In this document: piece by piece, positions 53,093 to 62,199 of the stretch | Layout of the letters: the number at the start of each line of letters is the position of its first letter | How positions within the stretch are numbered: the stretch's first letter is position 1 | NCBI RefSeq assembly: GCF_033406955.1 | Contig: NZ_CP137734.1 | Location: 806,001 to 870,000, forward strand | DNA from: Streptomyces violaceoruber | Lineage (GTDB): Bacteria; Actinomycetota; Actinomycetes; Streptomycetales; Streptomycetaceae | Direction: 5' to 3' | DNA length: 64,000 nt | Notes under the pieces: generated by a model | What the model was told of the DNA's origin: nothing | Databases searched by the model: none | The model's input: only the letters and a program-made list of their open reading frames with translations | Program-made: the position numbers and the translations under genes

Positions 53093-53149
53093 CTCAACAT
53101 TTCTCTGCAACTCTGCGAGCGCTCCGCGTAAATGTCAGAGAACATTGAG
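53093..53149. promoter_or_regulatory. Imperfect long dyad before GH87-2
   Basis: CTCAACATTTCTCTG (53093-53107) and CAGAGAACATTGAG (53136-53149) are largely complementary with a 28-nt spacer, ending 22 nt before the GH87-2 start. It may be a leader hairpin or a second operator. Confidence 0.35.
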
Positions 53150-53171
53150 TGTCTACCTGATGTGGGGACAG

Positions 53172-56100
53172 ATGAGAAACCGGAACTGGAGATCGCGGGC
53201 CCTGTGCACCGTGGTCGCGACCAGTCTTCTGGCGTTGGGAGGACCGCTGCTGTCGGCCACGGCAGCCGGTGGCCCCAACATCGCCGTGGGAGACGCCACC
53301 GCGGCGAGCAGCTCGCACGGTGAGTACGGCGCCGCCAACATCACCGACGGCAACCAGGGCACGTACTGGCAGAGCGGCGGCGGCAGCCTGCCCCAGTGGG
53401 TCCAGACCGACCTCGGTGCCACCGAGCGGATCGACGAGGTCGTCCTGAGACTGCCCGCCGGCTGGGAGAGCCGCGATCAGACGCTCTCCGTCCAGGGCAG
53501 CGCCGACGGTACGGGCTTCAGCACGCTCAAGACGTCCGCCACCTACGCCTTCGACCCGGGGTCGGGCAACACGGTCACCATCGCCTTCCCCGCCACCCAG
53601 ACCCGGTTCGTGCGGGTGGACATCACGGCGAACACCGGGTGGCAGGCGGCCCAGCTGTCCGAGCTGGAGGTGCACGCGGCCGGGGAGTCGTCCGTGAACC
53701 TGGCCGCCGGCCGGCGGCTGACGGCGAGCAGTTCCACGGGCGCGTACACCCCCGGCAACGGCAACGACGGCAACAAGGCCACCTACTGGGAGAGCGCCAA
53801 CAACGCCCTGCCGCAGTGGCTCCAGGCCGACCTCGGCTCCGCACGCCGGGTGAACCGCGTCGTCCTGCGGCTGCCGGACGGCTGGCCGACCCGCAGCCAG
53901 ACGCTGAAGATCCAGGCCAGTGACAACGGATCGGACTTCACCGACCTGACCGCCGCGAAGGCCTACACGTTCGACGCGGCGGGCGGCCAGTCGGCCACGG
54001 TCACCTTCGACGCGGCCACCGCGCGCTACGTCCGGGTCCTGGTCACGGCCAACACCGGCCAGCCCGCCGCCCAGATCTCCGAGCTGGAGGTCTACGGCCC
54101 GGAGACGGGTGACACGCAGGCGCCCACGACTCCGGCGAACCTCGCGTTCACCGAGCCCGCCACCGGGCAGATCAGGCTCACCTGGAACGAGTCCTCGGAC
54201 GACACCGCCGTCACGGGGTACGACGTCTACGCCAACGGCGATCTGCTGACCTCGGTCGCGGGTGACGTCACCACGTACACGGACACCAGGCCGGCCGGCA
54301 CGACGGTCACCTACCACGTGCGCGCCAAGGACGCGGCCGGCAACCAGTCGGGCGACAGCAACTCGGTCACCCGCCGCGCCGACACCGGCGACACGCAGGC
54401 ACCCACCGCGCCCTCGAACCTCGCCCTCACCGAACCGGTCCCCGGTCAGGTCAAACTGACGTGGACCGCCTCAACCGACGACAGGGGCGTCACCGGGTAC
54501 GACGTCTACGCCGACAACAAGCTCCGCAAGAGCGTCGCGGGGAACGTCACCACCTACACCGACACCCAGCCCGCGTCGGCGAACGTGACCTACTTCGTGC
54601 GGGCGAAGGACGCGGCGGGCAACGAGTCGGGCGACAGCAACTCCGTGTTCCGGGGCGGCACCATGGACGGCTCGAACCTGGCCGTCGGCAAGCCGATCAC
54701 CGCCTCGTCCCACATCCACACCTACGTCGCCGAGAACGCCAACGACAACAGCACCTCGACCTACTGGGAGGGGGCGGCGGGCGGCTACCCGAACACACTG
54801 ACCCTGAAGCTGGGCGCGAACGCGGACGTCGACAGCGTCGTCCTCAAGCTCAACCCCGACGCCGGCTGGTCCAGGCGCACCCAGCACATCGAGGTGCTCG
54901 GCCGCGCCCAGGACGCGTCCGGCCTCACCTCCCTGGTGGCCGCCAGGGACTACGTCTTCGATCCCGCGAGCGGCGGCAACAGCGTGACGATACCCGTCGG
55001 CGAACGGGCCGCGGACGTCCAGCTGAAGGTCACCTCCAACACCGGGGCGACCGCCGGGCAGGTCGCCGAGTTCCAGGTCATCGGCACCCCGGCGCCCAAC
55101 CCGGATCTCGAGGTGACCGGGCTGACCACGTCGCCCGGCTCCCCCGTCGAGTCGGACGAGATCACGGTGTCCGCCACCGTGCGCAACAGCGGTGCCGCCG
55201 ACGCTCCGGCCGGCAAGGTCGCCGTCCGGCTGGGTGACACCAAGGTCGCCACCGCCGACGTCCCCGCCCTGGAGGCGGGTGCGCAGCGCACGGTCAGCGC
55301 GTCCCTCGGGGCCCGCGAGGCCGGTTCGTACGAACTGAGCGCGGTCGCCGACGAGGCGAACGAGATCATCGAGCAGAACGAGACCAACAACACCTACACC
55401 CGGCCCGATCCGCTGGTCGTCAAGCCGGTCCAGAGCTCCGACCTGGTCGCCGCCGCCGTCACCACCTCGCCGTCCAGTCCGGCCGCCGGTGACGACGTGA
55501 CGTTCAGGGTCGCGCTGAGGAACCAGGGCACCCAGGACTCGGCGGGCGGCGGCCACCCGGTGACGCTCGCACTTGTCGACTCCAAGGGCGACACCGTCAA
55601 GACCCTCACCGGCACGCACTCCGGTGTCATCGCCGCCGGCTCGACGGCCCCGGCCGTGAGCCTCGGCACCTGGAAGGCGGCCAACGGCTCGTACTCGCTG
55701 AAGGTGACGGTCGCCGACGACGCGAACGAGCTGCCGGTCAAGCGGGAGAACAACACCTCCACGCAGCCGCTGTTCGTCGGACGCGGCGCGAACATGCCGT
55801 ACGACATGTACGAGGCGGAGGACGGGACGGTCGGCGGCGGTGCCACGGTGGTGGGGCCCAACCGGACCATCGGTGACATCGCGGGCGAGGCGTCCGGGCG
55901 CAAGGCCGTCCACCTCGACAGGACCGGCGAGTACGTCGAGTTCACCACCAAGGCGGACACGAACACCCTGGTGACCCGCTTCTCCATCCCGGACGCGCCG
56001 GGCGGCGGCGGCATCGACGCCACGCTCGACGTGTACGTCGACGGCGTCATGAAGAAGGCGCTGCCGCTGACGTCGAAGTACGCCTGGCTGTACGGCGCCG

Positions 56101-57461
56101 AGGCGTCGCCGGGCAACTCCCCCGGTGCGGGCGCCCCGCGGCACATCTACGACGAGGCGCACATCATGCTGGGCGAGACGGTCCCGGCGGGCAGCACGAT
56201 CCGGCTGCAGAAGGACGCGGCGAACACCTCCGACTACGCGATCGACTTCGTCAACCTGGAGCAGGTCTCGGCGACGGCGAACCCCGATCCGGCGGCGTAC
56301 GCCGTGCCGGCCGGGTTCACCCACCAGGACGTGCAGAACGCGCTGGACAAGGTCCGCATGGACACCTCGGGCAAGCTGGTGGGTGTGTACCTGCCGCCCG
56401 GCGACTACCAGACGTCGAGCAAGTTCCAGGTGTACGGCAAGGCGGTGAAGGTGGTCGGCGCCGGTCCCTGGTTCACGAAGTTCCACGCGCCCACGACGCA
56501 GGACAACACCGACATCGGGTTCCGTGCCGAGGCGAGCGCGAAGGGTTCGACGTTCGCGAACTTCGCCTACTTCGGCAACTACACGAGCCGCATCGACGGG
56601 CCGGGCAAGGTGTTCGACTTCTCCAACACCTCGGACATCGTGATCGACAACATCTGGAACGAGCACATGGTGTGCCTGTACTGGGGCGCCAACACCGACC
56701 GGATGACGATCAGGAACTCCCGGATCCGCAACATGTTCGCCGACGGCATCAACATGACCAACGGCTCGACCGACAACCTCGTCTCCAACAACGACGCCCG
56801 GGCGACCGGCGACGACAGCTTCGCGCTCTTCTCGGCGATCGACGCGGGCGGCGCGGACATGAAGAACAACCTGTACGAGAACCTCACGACCACGCTGACC
56901 TGGCGTGCGGCGGGCCTGGCCGTCTACGGCGGCTACAACAACACCTTCCGCAACATCCACATCGCGGACACCCTGGTCTACTCGGGCATCACCATCAGCT
57001 CACTGGACTTCGGCTACCCGATGAACGGGTTCGGCACCGATCCGACGACCTTCGAGAACGTCTCGATCGTCCGGGCCGGCGGGCACTTCTGGGGCGGGCA
57101 GACCTTCCCGGGCATCTGGGTGTTCTCGGCGTCCAAGGTGTTCCAGGGCATCAGGGTCAACAACGTCGACATCGTCGACCCGACCTACAGCGGCATCATG
57201 TTCCAGACGAACTACGTGGGAGGTCAGCCGCAGTTCCCGATCAAGGACACGGTCTTCACCGACGTCTCCGTCACGGGCGCGCACAAGAGCGGTGACGAGT
57301 TCGACGCCAAGTCCGGCTTCGGCCTGTGGGCCAACGAGATGCCCGAGAGCGGGCAGGGACCGGCGGTCGGTGAGGTCACCTTCAACGGACTGGCACTCGG
57401 CGACAACGCCGTCGACATCCGCAACACCACGTCGACGTTCAAGATCATCCGCAATCCGTAG
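53172..57461 (+). CDS. Secreted modular GH87 glycoside hydrolase (GH87-2)
   Basis: A 1429-aa secreted enzyme. After the signal peptide (RALCTVVATSLLALGGPLLSATAAG) come two discoidin domains (about 30-165, 170-305), two fibronectin III domains (about 310-400, 405-495), a third discoidin domain (about 500-635), two CARDB domains (about 640-755, 760-870) and a carbohydrate-binding region opening YDMYEAEDG. The beta-helix catalytic domain is C-terminal. D1191 (FADGIN) and D1214/D1215 (TGDDS) keep the GH87 triad spacing seen in GH87-1. Expected to cut alpha-1,3-glucan. The ATG at 53172 gives the cleanest signal peptide; 53160 is an alternative. Confidence 0.85.
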   Translation: MRNRNWRSRALCTVVATSLLALGGPLLSATAAGGPNIAVGDATAASSSHGEYGAANITDGNQGTYWQSGGGSLPQWVQTDLGATERIDEVVLRLPAGWESRDQTLSVQGSADGTGFSTLKTSATYAFDPGSGNTVTIAFPATQTRFVRVDITANTGWQAAQLSELEVHAAGESSVNLAAGRRLTASSSTGAYTPGNGNDGNKATYWESANNALPQWLQADLGSARRVNRVVLRLPDGWPTRSQTLKIQASDNGSDFTDLTAAKAYTFDAAGGQSATVTFDAATARYVRVLVTANTGQPAAQISELEVYGPETGDTQAPTTPANLAFTEPATGQIRLTWNESSDDTAVTGYDVYANGDLLTSVAGDVTTYTDTRPAGTTVTYHVRAKDAAGNQSGDSNSVTRRADTGDTQAPTAPSNLALTEPVPGQVKLTWTASTDDRGVTGYDVYADNKLRKSVAGNVTTYTDTQPASANVTYFVRAKDAAGNESGDSNSVFRGGTMDGSNLAVGKPITASSHIHTYVAENANDNSTSTYWEGAAGGYPNTLTLKLGANADVDSVVLKLNPDAGWSRRTQHIEVLGRAQDASGLTSLVAARDYVFDPASGGNSVTIPVGERAADVQLKVTSNTGATAGQVAEFQVIGTPAPNPDLEVTGLTTSPGSPVESDEITVSATVRNSGAADAPAGKVAVRLGDTKVATADVPALEAGAQRTVSASLGAREAGSYELSAVADEANEIIEQNETNNTYTRPDPLVVKPVQSSDLVAAAVTTSPSSPAAGDDVTFRVALRNQGTQDSAGGGHPVTLALVDSKGDTVKTLTGTHSGVIAAGSTAPAVSLGTWKAANGSYSLKVTVADDANELPVKRENNTSTQPLFVGRGANMPYDMYEAEDGTVGGGATVVGPNRTIGDIAGEASGRKAVHLDRTGEYVEFTTKADTNTLVTRFSIPDAPGGGGIDATLDVYVDGVMKKALPLTSKYAWLYGAEASPGNSPGAGAPRHIYDEAHIMLGETVPAGSTIRLQKDAANTSDYAIDFVNLEQVSATANPDPAAYAVPAGFTHQDVQNALDKVRMDTSGKLVGVYLPPGDYQTSSKFQVYGKAVKVVGAGPWFTKFHAPTTQDNTDIGFRAEASAKGSTFANFAYFGNYTSRIDGPGKVFDFSNTSDIVIDNIWNEHMVCLYWGANTDRMTIRNSRIRNMFADGINMTNGSTDNLVSNNDARATGDDSFALFSAIDAGGADMKNNLYENLTTTLTWRAAGLAVYGGYNNTFRNIHIADTLVYSGITISSLDFGYPMNGFGTDPTTFENVSIVRAGGHFWGGQTFPGIWVFSASKVFQGIRVNNVDIVDPTYSGIMFQTNYVGGQPQFPIKDTVFTDVSVTGAHKSGDEFDAKSGFGLWANEMPESGQGPAVGEVTFNGLALGDNAVDIRNTTSTFKIIRNP

Positions 57462-57514
57462 GACCGGCCCGTACGGGGATCGGCAACGACTGTTGTCGGA
57501 CAGGCCACTGACTG

Positions 57515-57546
57515 GCGCAAGTCTCTTGCGAGACTTGCGCTAGTCT
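57515..57546 (+). promoter_or_regulatory. Operator and -10 of LacI-2
   Basis: The arms GCGCAAGTCTC (57515-57525) and GAGACTTGCGC (57530-57540) are perfect complements around TTGC, and the left half also contains GCAAG-TCT-CTTGC. The repeat abuts the TAGTCT -10 (57541-57546), seven bases before the GTG. Bound repressor would cover the promoter. A leaderless message is likely. Confidence 0.6.
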
Positions 57547-57553
57547 TGCGTTT

Positions 57554-58567
57554 GTGACGCGACGACTTGCTCAGGTGGCGAAGAAGGTTGGGGTCAGCGA
57601 GGCCACGGTCAGCCGGGTGCTCAACGGCAAACCGGGGGTCTCCGAGACGACCCGGCAGTCCGTGCTCAGCGCGCTGGACGTCCTGGGCTACGAGCGGCCC
57701 ACCCAGCTGCGCGGCGAGCGCGCCCGCCTGGTCGGCCTGGTCCTGCCCGAGCTGCAGAACCCGATCTTCCCCGCGTTCGCCGAGGTCATCGGCGGCGCCC
57801 TCGCCCAGCAGGGCCTCACACCGGTGCTGTGCACCCAGACCAAGGGCGGCGTCTCCGAGGCCGACTACGTCGAGCTGCTGCTCCAACAACAGGTCTCCGG
57901 GGTCGTCTTCGCCGGCGGCGGTCTGTTCGCGCAGGCGGACGCCCCGCACGACCACTACCGGCTGCTCGCCGAGCGCAACATCCCCGTGGTGCTCGTCAAC
58001 GCCTCCATACCCGACCTCGGCTTTCCCTGCATCGCCTGCGCCGACGCCGTCGCCGTCGAGCAGTCCTGGCGGCACCTGACGTCACTGGGCCACGAGCGGA
58101 TCGGTCTCGTCCTCGGCCCCTCCGACCACATCCCGTCCCGGCGGAAGCTGACGGCCGCCCGCGAGGCCGCACAGGCCTCCAACGGCACCCTGCCCGACGC
58201 CCACGTGGAACGGGCCATGTTCTCCCTGGAGGGCGGCCAGGCCGCCGCCACCCGCCTCCTGGACCGCGGCATCACCGGCATCATCTGCGCCAGCGACCCC
58301 CTCGCCCTCGGCGCCGTCCGCGCCGCCCGCCGCCGCGGACACCGCGTACCCCACGACGTCTCCGTCGTCGGCTACGACGACAGCGCCTTCATGACCTGCA
58401 CCGAACCACCCCTCACCACCGTCCGCCAACCCATCGAAGCCATGGGACGCGCCGCCGTCGACCTCCTCTGCGCACAAATCCAGGGCACCGAAGTCCCCCA
58501 CAGGGAGCTGCTCTTCGAGCCGGAACTGGTCGTGCGCGGCTCCACCGCCCAGGTTTCCACCCGGTAG
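57554..58567 (+). CDS. MalR-like LacI-family repressor 2 (LacI-2)
   Basis: A 337-aa paralogue of the repressor at 51903, with identical DNA-binding headpiece and nearly identical C-terminal third. Differences cluster in the ligand pocket region (about 145-155 and 195-218: TAAREAAQASNGTLPDAHVERA versus AAAREAARAAGAELPEEFVERA), plus one inserted glycine (VFAGGGLFAQ). It directly precedes the importer genes, so its ligand is probably the imported oligosaccharide. Identical headpieces imply both proteins see the same operators. Confidence 0.93.
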   Translation: MTRRLAQVAKKVGVSEATVSRVLNGKPGVSETTRQSVLSALDVLGYERPTQLRGERARLVGLVLPELQNPIFPAFAEVIGGALAQQGLTPVLCTQTKGGVSEADYVELLLQQQVSGVVFAGGGLFAQADAPHDHYRLLAERNIPVVLVNASIPDLGFPCIACADAVAVEQSWRHLTSLGHERIGLVLGPSDHIPSRRKLTAAREAAQASNGTLPDAHVERAMFSLEGGQAAATRLLDRGITGIICASDPLALGAVRAARRRGHRVPHDVSVVGYDDSAFMTCTEPPLTTVRQPIEAMGRAAVDLLCAQIQGTEVPHRELLFEPELVVRGSTAQVSTR

Positions 58568-58656
58568 CGGGAACCGGGCATCTTCCATGCCCTGTCAAAC
58601 ATTTACGAAATCAGCGCGAGATATTGCGCCCACTTGTTCACGGTGGTTGAGTGAGC

Positions 58657-58688
58657 GGCGCCCCACAACGCATCGGCGGTGGGGCGCC
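58657..58688. terminator. Hairpin between LacI-2 and the importer operon
   Basis: A perfect 10-bp stem GGCGCCCCAC (58657-58666) with GTGGGGCGCC (58679-58688) and a 12-nt loop, 30 nt before the binding-protein start. It may terminate LacI-2 transcripts or attenuate read-through into the importer genes. Confidence 0.6.
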
Positions 58689-58718
58689 TTCCACGTTCAT
58701 GCCCGAAGGGGACCACCC

Positions 58719-60134
58719 ATGAGAAGTGCTCGGTTCCGCCGTACTCGCCGTGCCGGCGCCATCACGCTCGTCTCCGCCCTCACCCTGACCGCTCTCGCCG
58801 CCTGCGGCACGAGCAGCAGTGACGACGGCGGCGGTTCCGAAGGCGGCAGCGGGTCCTCCGACCCGGCCGCTCCGCTGGACCCGAAGACCAAGGTGACGAT
58901 CACCATCGACTGCATGCCGCCGAAGGCGAAGGCGGCCGAGCTGAAGGAGTGGCAGGAGGACGTCAAGGAGTTCAACAAGACCTACCCCAACGTCACCATC
59001 GAGGGGCGCTCCACCCCGGGCCAGTGTCTGGAGCCGCCGCGCTTCACCGCGATGCTCAAGGCCAAGTCCCAGCCCGACGTCTTCTACACGTACTTCACCG
59101 ACCTGCCCCAGGTGCTGGACAACGACGGTGCCGAGGACATCACGGCCTACGTCAACGACAAGACCGTCCCGGCGCTGGGGGACATCGACCCGAACGTCCT
59201 CGGCTCGCTCAAGCACGAGAACAAGCTCTACGGCCTGCCCACGAGCAACTACACGATGGGCCTGCTGATCAACCGAAAGCTCTTCGAGCAGGCCGGGCTC
59301 GACCCGGACTCCCCGCCGCGCACCTGGGACGAGGTCCGCACCGCCGCCAAGAAGATCGCCGGCCTGGGCGACGGCATCGCCGGCTTCGGCGAGTACAGCG
59401 CGGGCAACACCGGCGGCTGGCACTTCACCGCCCAGATGTACAGCCGCGGCTCCGACGTCGTGGACGAGAGCGGCAAGAAGGCGACCTTCAACAACGAGGT
59501 GGGCAAGGAGGTCGCCGAGAACCTCCACGCCATGCGCTGGGAGGACGAGAGCATGGGCAAGACCCAGCTGCTCAAGTGGGGCGACCTCCAGAAGCAGATC
59601 GCCACCGACAAGCTGGGCATGTTCCTCGCCGCGCCCGACGACATCACGTACATGGTGCAGCAGCTCGGCGCCGACTACGAGAACTTCGGCATGGGCCCGA
59701 TCCCGGGCGCGAAGAACACCCTGGCCGGCGGCAACAACTACATGATCAAGAAGGGGATCTCTCCCGACAAGATCAAGGCCGGCGTCGCCTGGCTGAACTT
59801 CCAGAACCTCACCGTCGGCGAGGGGCAGTTCAACTGGGCCCGCAAGAAGACCGACAAGCTGCCGGTGGGCCTCCCGCAGCCCAACTTCTGGCTGAACGAG
59901 TCGAAGAAGAAGGACGACGCGGCCCGCCTGGAGCACGCCACCATGCCGGTCGAGAACTTCAAGTCGTTCATGGACAACCCGGTCCCGGGCCTGGCCGAGC
60001 CGCCGAAGGCCCAGGAGGTCTACAAGGTCCTGGACAACGTGATGTCCGGCCTCCTCACCAACGAGGACGCCGACGTCGACAAGCTGCTCTCCACCGCGGA
60101 GCAGCAGGTCAACCAGGTTCTGGCCACGCAGTGA
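58719..60134 (+). CDS. Sugar-binding lipoprotein of the alpha-glucoside importer
   Basis: A 471-aa extracellular solute-binding protein. The lipobox is LTALAACG with lipidated Cys29, followed by a Ser/Gly/Asp-rich tether. The sugar-type core has TKVTITIDCMPPKAKAAELKEWQEDVKEFNKTYPNVTIEG, NKLYGLPTSNYTMGLLINRKLFEQAGLDPDSPPRTWDEV. GAAGGGGA upstream supports the ATG at 58719. It heads an importer operon between LacI-2 and a GH13 gene, so an alpha-gluco-oligosaccharide ligand is likely. Confidence 0.92.
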   Translation: MRSARFRRTRRAGAITLVSALTLTALAACGTSSSDDGGGSEGGSGSSDPAAPLDPKTKVTITIDCMPPKAKAAELKEWQEDVKEFNKTYPNVTIEGRSTPGQCLEPPRFTAMLKAKSQPDVFYTYFTDLPQVLDNDGAEDITAYVNDKTVPALGDIDPNVLGSLKHENKLYGLPTSNYTMGLLINRKLFEQAGLDPDSPPRTWDEVRTAAKKIAGLGDGIAGFGEYSAGNTGGWHFTAQMYSRGSDVVDESGKKATFNNEVGKEVAENLHAMRWEDESMGKTQLLKWGDLQKQIATDKLGMFLAAPDDITYMVQQLGADYENFGMGPIPGAKNTLAGGNNYMIKKGISPDKIKAGVAWLNFQNLTVGEGQFNWARKKTDKLPVGLPQPNFWLNESKKKDDAARLEHATMPVENFKSFMDNPVPGLAEPPKAQEVYKVLDNVMSGLLTNEDADVDKLLSTAEQQVNQVLATQ

Positions 60135-60144
60135 CCGGCTCCCT

Positions 60145-60170
60145 CGGGGGGCGGGCCGCACCGCCCCCCG
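60145..60170. terminator. Intercistronic hairpin after the binding-protein gene
   Basis: CGGGGGGCGG (60145-60154) and CCGCCCCCCG (60161-60170) form a perfect 10-bp stem with a 6-nt loop, 10 nt after the binding-protein stop and 31 nt before the permease start. Such hairpins raise binding-protein messenger level over permease level. Confidence 0.7.
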
Positions 60171-60201
60171 GGGCCCATGAGATCAGCCCCAAGGAGCGAC
60201 G

Positions 60202-61161
60202 ATGTCGGCCCCCAGCCTGACCCCGAGCAAGGCGGCCAGTGCCCGCCACGCCCAGCCGCCGGTGGACGGCCCGCCCCAGCGCGGCGGGGCGTTCGGCAGG
60301 AGCCTGAAGCGCAACCTCACCGCGCACGGCTTCCTGATCGGAGCGGTTCTCTGCTTCGCGTTCTTCTCCTGGTACCCGATGGTCCGGGAGTTCTTCCTCG
60401 CCTTCCAGAAGACGGACCAGGGCGAGGTCTCCTGGGTCGGCCTGGAGAACCTGGAGACGGTCTTCAACGACCCGGCCTTCTGGCAGGCGTGGCGCAACAC
60501 CGCGCTGTTCACCGTGCTGGCCCTGGTGCTCGGCTTCGCGGTGCCGTTCGTCGTCGCGATCGTCATCAACGAACTGCGGCACGGCAAGGGGTACCTCCGG
60601 CTGCTCGTCTACCTGCCGGTGATGCTGCCCCCGGTCGCCTCGGTGCTGCTGTTCAAGTATTTGTACGACCCCGGCTACGGCATGCTCAACGAGGTGTTCG
60701 GGTTCTTCGGACTGCCCGAGCAGCAGTGGCTTCAGGACCCCGACCTCTCCATGCTCTCGGTGGTCATCGCGTCGACGTGGATGAACATGGGCGGCGCGGC
60801 CCTCATCTACCTGGCCGCGCTCCAGGGCATCCCGGGCGAGCTGTACGAGGCGGCGGAGCTGGACGGAGCCGGGCTGCTGCGCAAGATCTGGCACGTGACG
60901 ATCCCGCAGACCCGGCTCATTCTCTCGCTGATGCTGCTGATGCAGATCATCGCCACCATGCAGGTCTTCGTGGAGCCCTTCCTGCTCACCGGCGGCGCCG
61001 GCCCCGAGGGTTCGACGACCACGGTCGTCTACCTCATCTACCAGTACGCCTTCAACTTCAACAACTACGGTGCCGCGGCGGCCCTCGGTCTGCTGCTCCT
61101 CGTACTGCTGGCCGGGTTCTCGGCGGCGTACGTGAAGCTCAGCCGCGCCGAGGACGAGTAG
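60202..61161 (+). CDS. Sugar ABC transporter permease (MalF-like)
   Basis: A 319-aa permease with six predicted helices, the first being FLIGAVLCFAFFSWYPMVREFFLAF. The EAA loop reads ELYEAAELDGAGLLRKIWHVTIPQTR. AAGGAG lies seven bases before the ATG. It forms the channel with the permease at 61180. No ATPase gene is in the cluster; MsiK is the usual energy supplier in Streptomyces. Confidence 0.93.
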   Translation: MSAPSLTPSKAASARHAQPPVDGPPQRGGAFGRSLKRNLTAHGFLIGAVLCFAFFSWYPMVREFFLAFQKTDQGEVSWVGLENLETVFNDPAFWQAWRNTALFTVLALVLGFAVPFVVAIVINELRHGKGYLRLLVYLPVMLPPVASVLLFKYLYDPGYGMLNEVFGFFGLPEQQWLQDPDLSMLSVVIASTWMNMGGAALIYLAALQGIPGELYEAAELDGAGLLRKIWHVTIPQTRLILSLMLLMQIIATMQVFVEPFLLTGGAGPEGSTTTVVYLIYQYAFNFNNYGAAAALGLLLLVLLAGFSAAYVKLSRAEDE

Positions 61162-61179
61162 AGCCGGGGGAAACCACCG

Positions 61180-62055
61180 ATGTCCACACGCACACTCATC
61201 TCACCGGCCCAGCTCGCCCGCCCGCGCGGCAAGGCGCTGTACTGGGTGGTCTTCGGCCTCGTCGTCGCCCTGTTCACCGTGGTCTTCCTCGGCCCGATGT
61301 ACTGGATGGTCTCCAGCGGGTTCAAGGACACCCAGGAGGTCGTGCAGACCCCGCCGACCCTGGTTCCCGAGTCCTTCCAGCCCGACAACTACTCGCAGGC
61401 CTGGAACGTCATGGACCTGGCGAGTCTGCTGGGGAACACCCTGTTCTACGCGTTCGGCGCGCTCGCCTTCCAGCTGGTGTTCGACGTGGCGGCGGCCTAC
61501 TCGCTGTCCAAGCTCCGGCCGGTCTTCGGCAAGGCCATCCTGGGTCTGATGCTGGCGACGCTGATGATCCCGGCGACCGTGCTGGTGGTGCCGCAGTACC
61601 TGACGGTGCTCGACGTGCCGATCTTCGAGCGCAACCTGCTGAACACGCCGTGGGCGATCTGGCTGCCGTCGGTGACCAACGCCTTCAACATCTTCCTGCT
61701 GAAGCGGTTCTTCGACTCGATCCCGCGGGAGCTCCTCGACGCCGCTTCCATGGACGGTGCCTCACCGATGCGCACGCTCCGTTCGATCGTGCTGCCGATC
61801 TCGCGGCCGATCCTCGGTGTGGTGTCCATCTTCGCGATCGTGGGCGTCTGGAAGGACTTCCTCTGGCCCATGCTGACCCTGCCCGACCCGTCCAAGCAGA
61901 CCTTGAACGTCGGTATCTACTCCCTGTCCAACGGGGTGCCCGTGAACGTGCTGATCGCGGCGCTCACCATGGCCTCGCTGCCGACGCTCGTCATCTTCCT
62001 GATCTTCCAGCGCAACATCATGAGCGGACTCACCGCCGGAGGGCTCAAGGGCTGA
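61180..62055 (+). CDS. Sugar ABC transporter permease (MalG-like)
   Basis: A 291-aa permease. First helix ALYWVVFGLVVALFTVVFLGPMYWMV; EAA loop ELLDAASMDGASPMRTLRSIVLPISRP. It starts 18 nt after the first permease and is followed 144 nt later by the GH13 gene in the same direction. Confidence 0.93.
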   Translation: MSTRTLISPAQLARPRGKALYWVVFGLVVALFTVVFLGPMYWMVSSGFKDTQEVVQTPPTLVPESFQPDNYSQAWNVMDLASLLGNTLFYAFGALAFQLVFDVAAAYSLSKLRPVFGKAILGLMLATLMIPATVLVVPQYLTVLDVPIFERNLLNTPWAIWLPSVTNAFNIFLLKRFFDSIPRELLDAASMDGASPMRTLRSIVLPISRPILGVVSIFAIVGVWKDFLWPMLTLPDPSKQTLNVGIYSLSNGVPVNVLIAALTMASLPTLVIFLIFQRNIMSGLTAGGLKG

Positions 62056-62199
62056 GGGCTCCGGGGCCGGGGCGCCCGCCGCCCGCCCTTCCTCCCCTCC
62101 CTCCCGGCTCGTCCCGTCAACCTTCGCCGCCGGCCTGTCCGACGCCCCGCTCTGTCCGGGCCGGCGGCGAAGATCCACCCTGCCCGAAAGGACCGTCAC

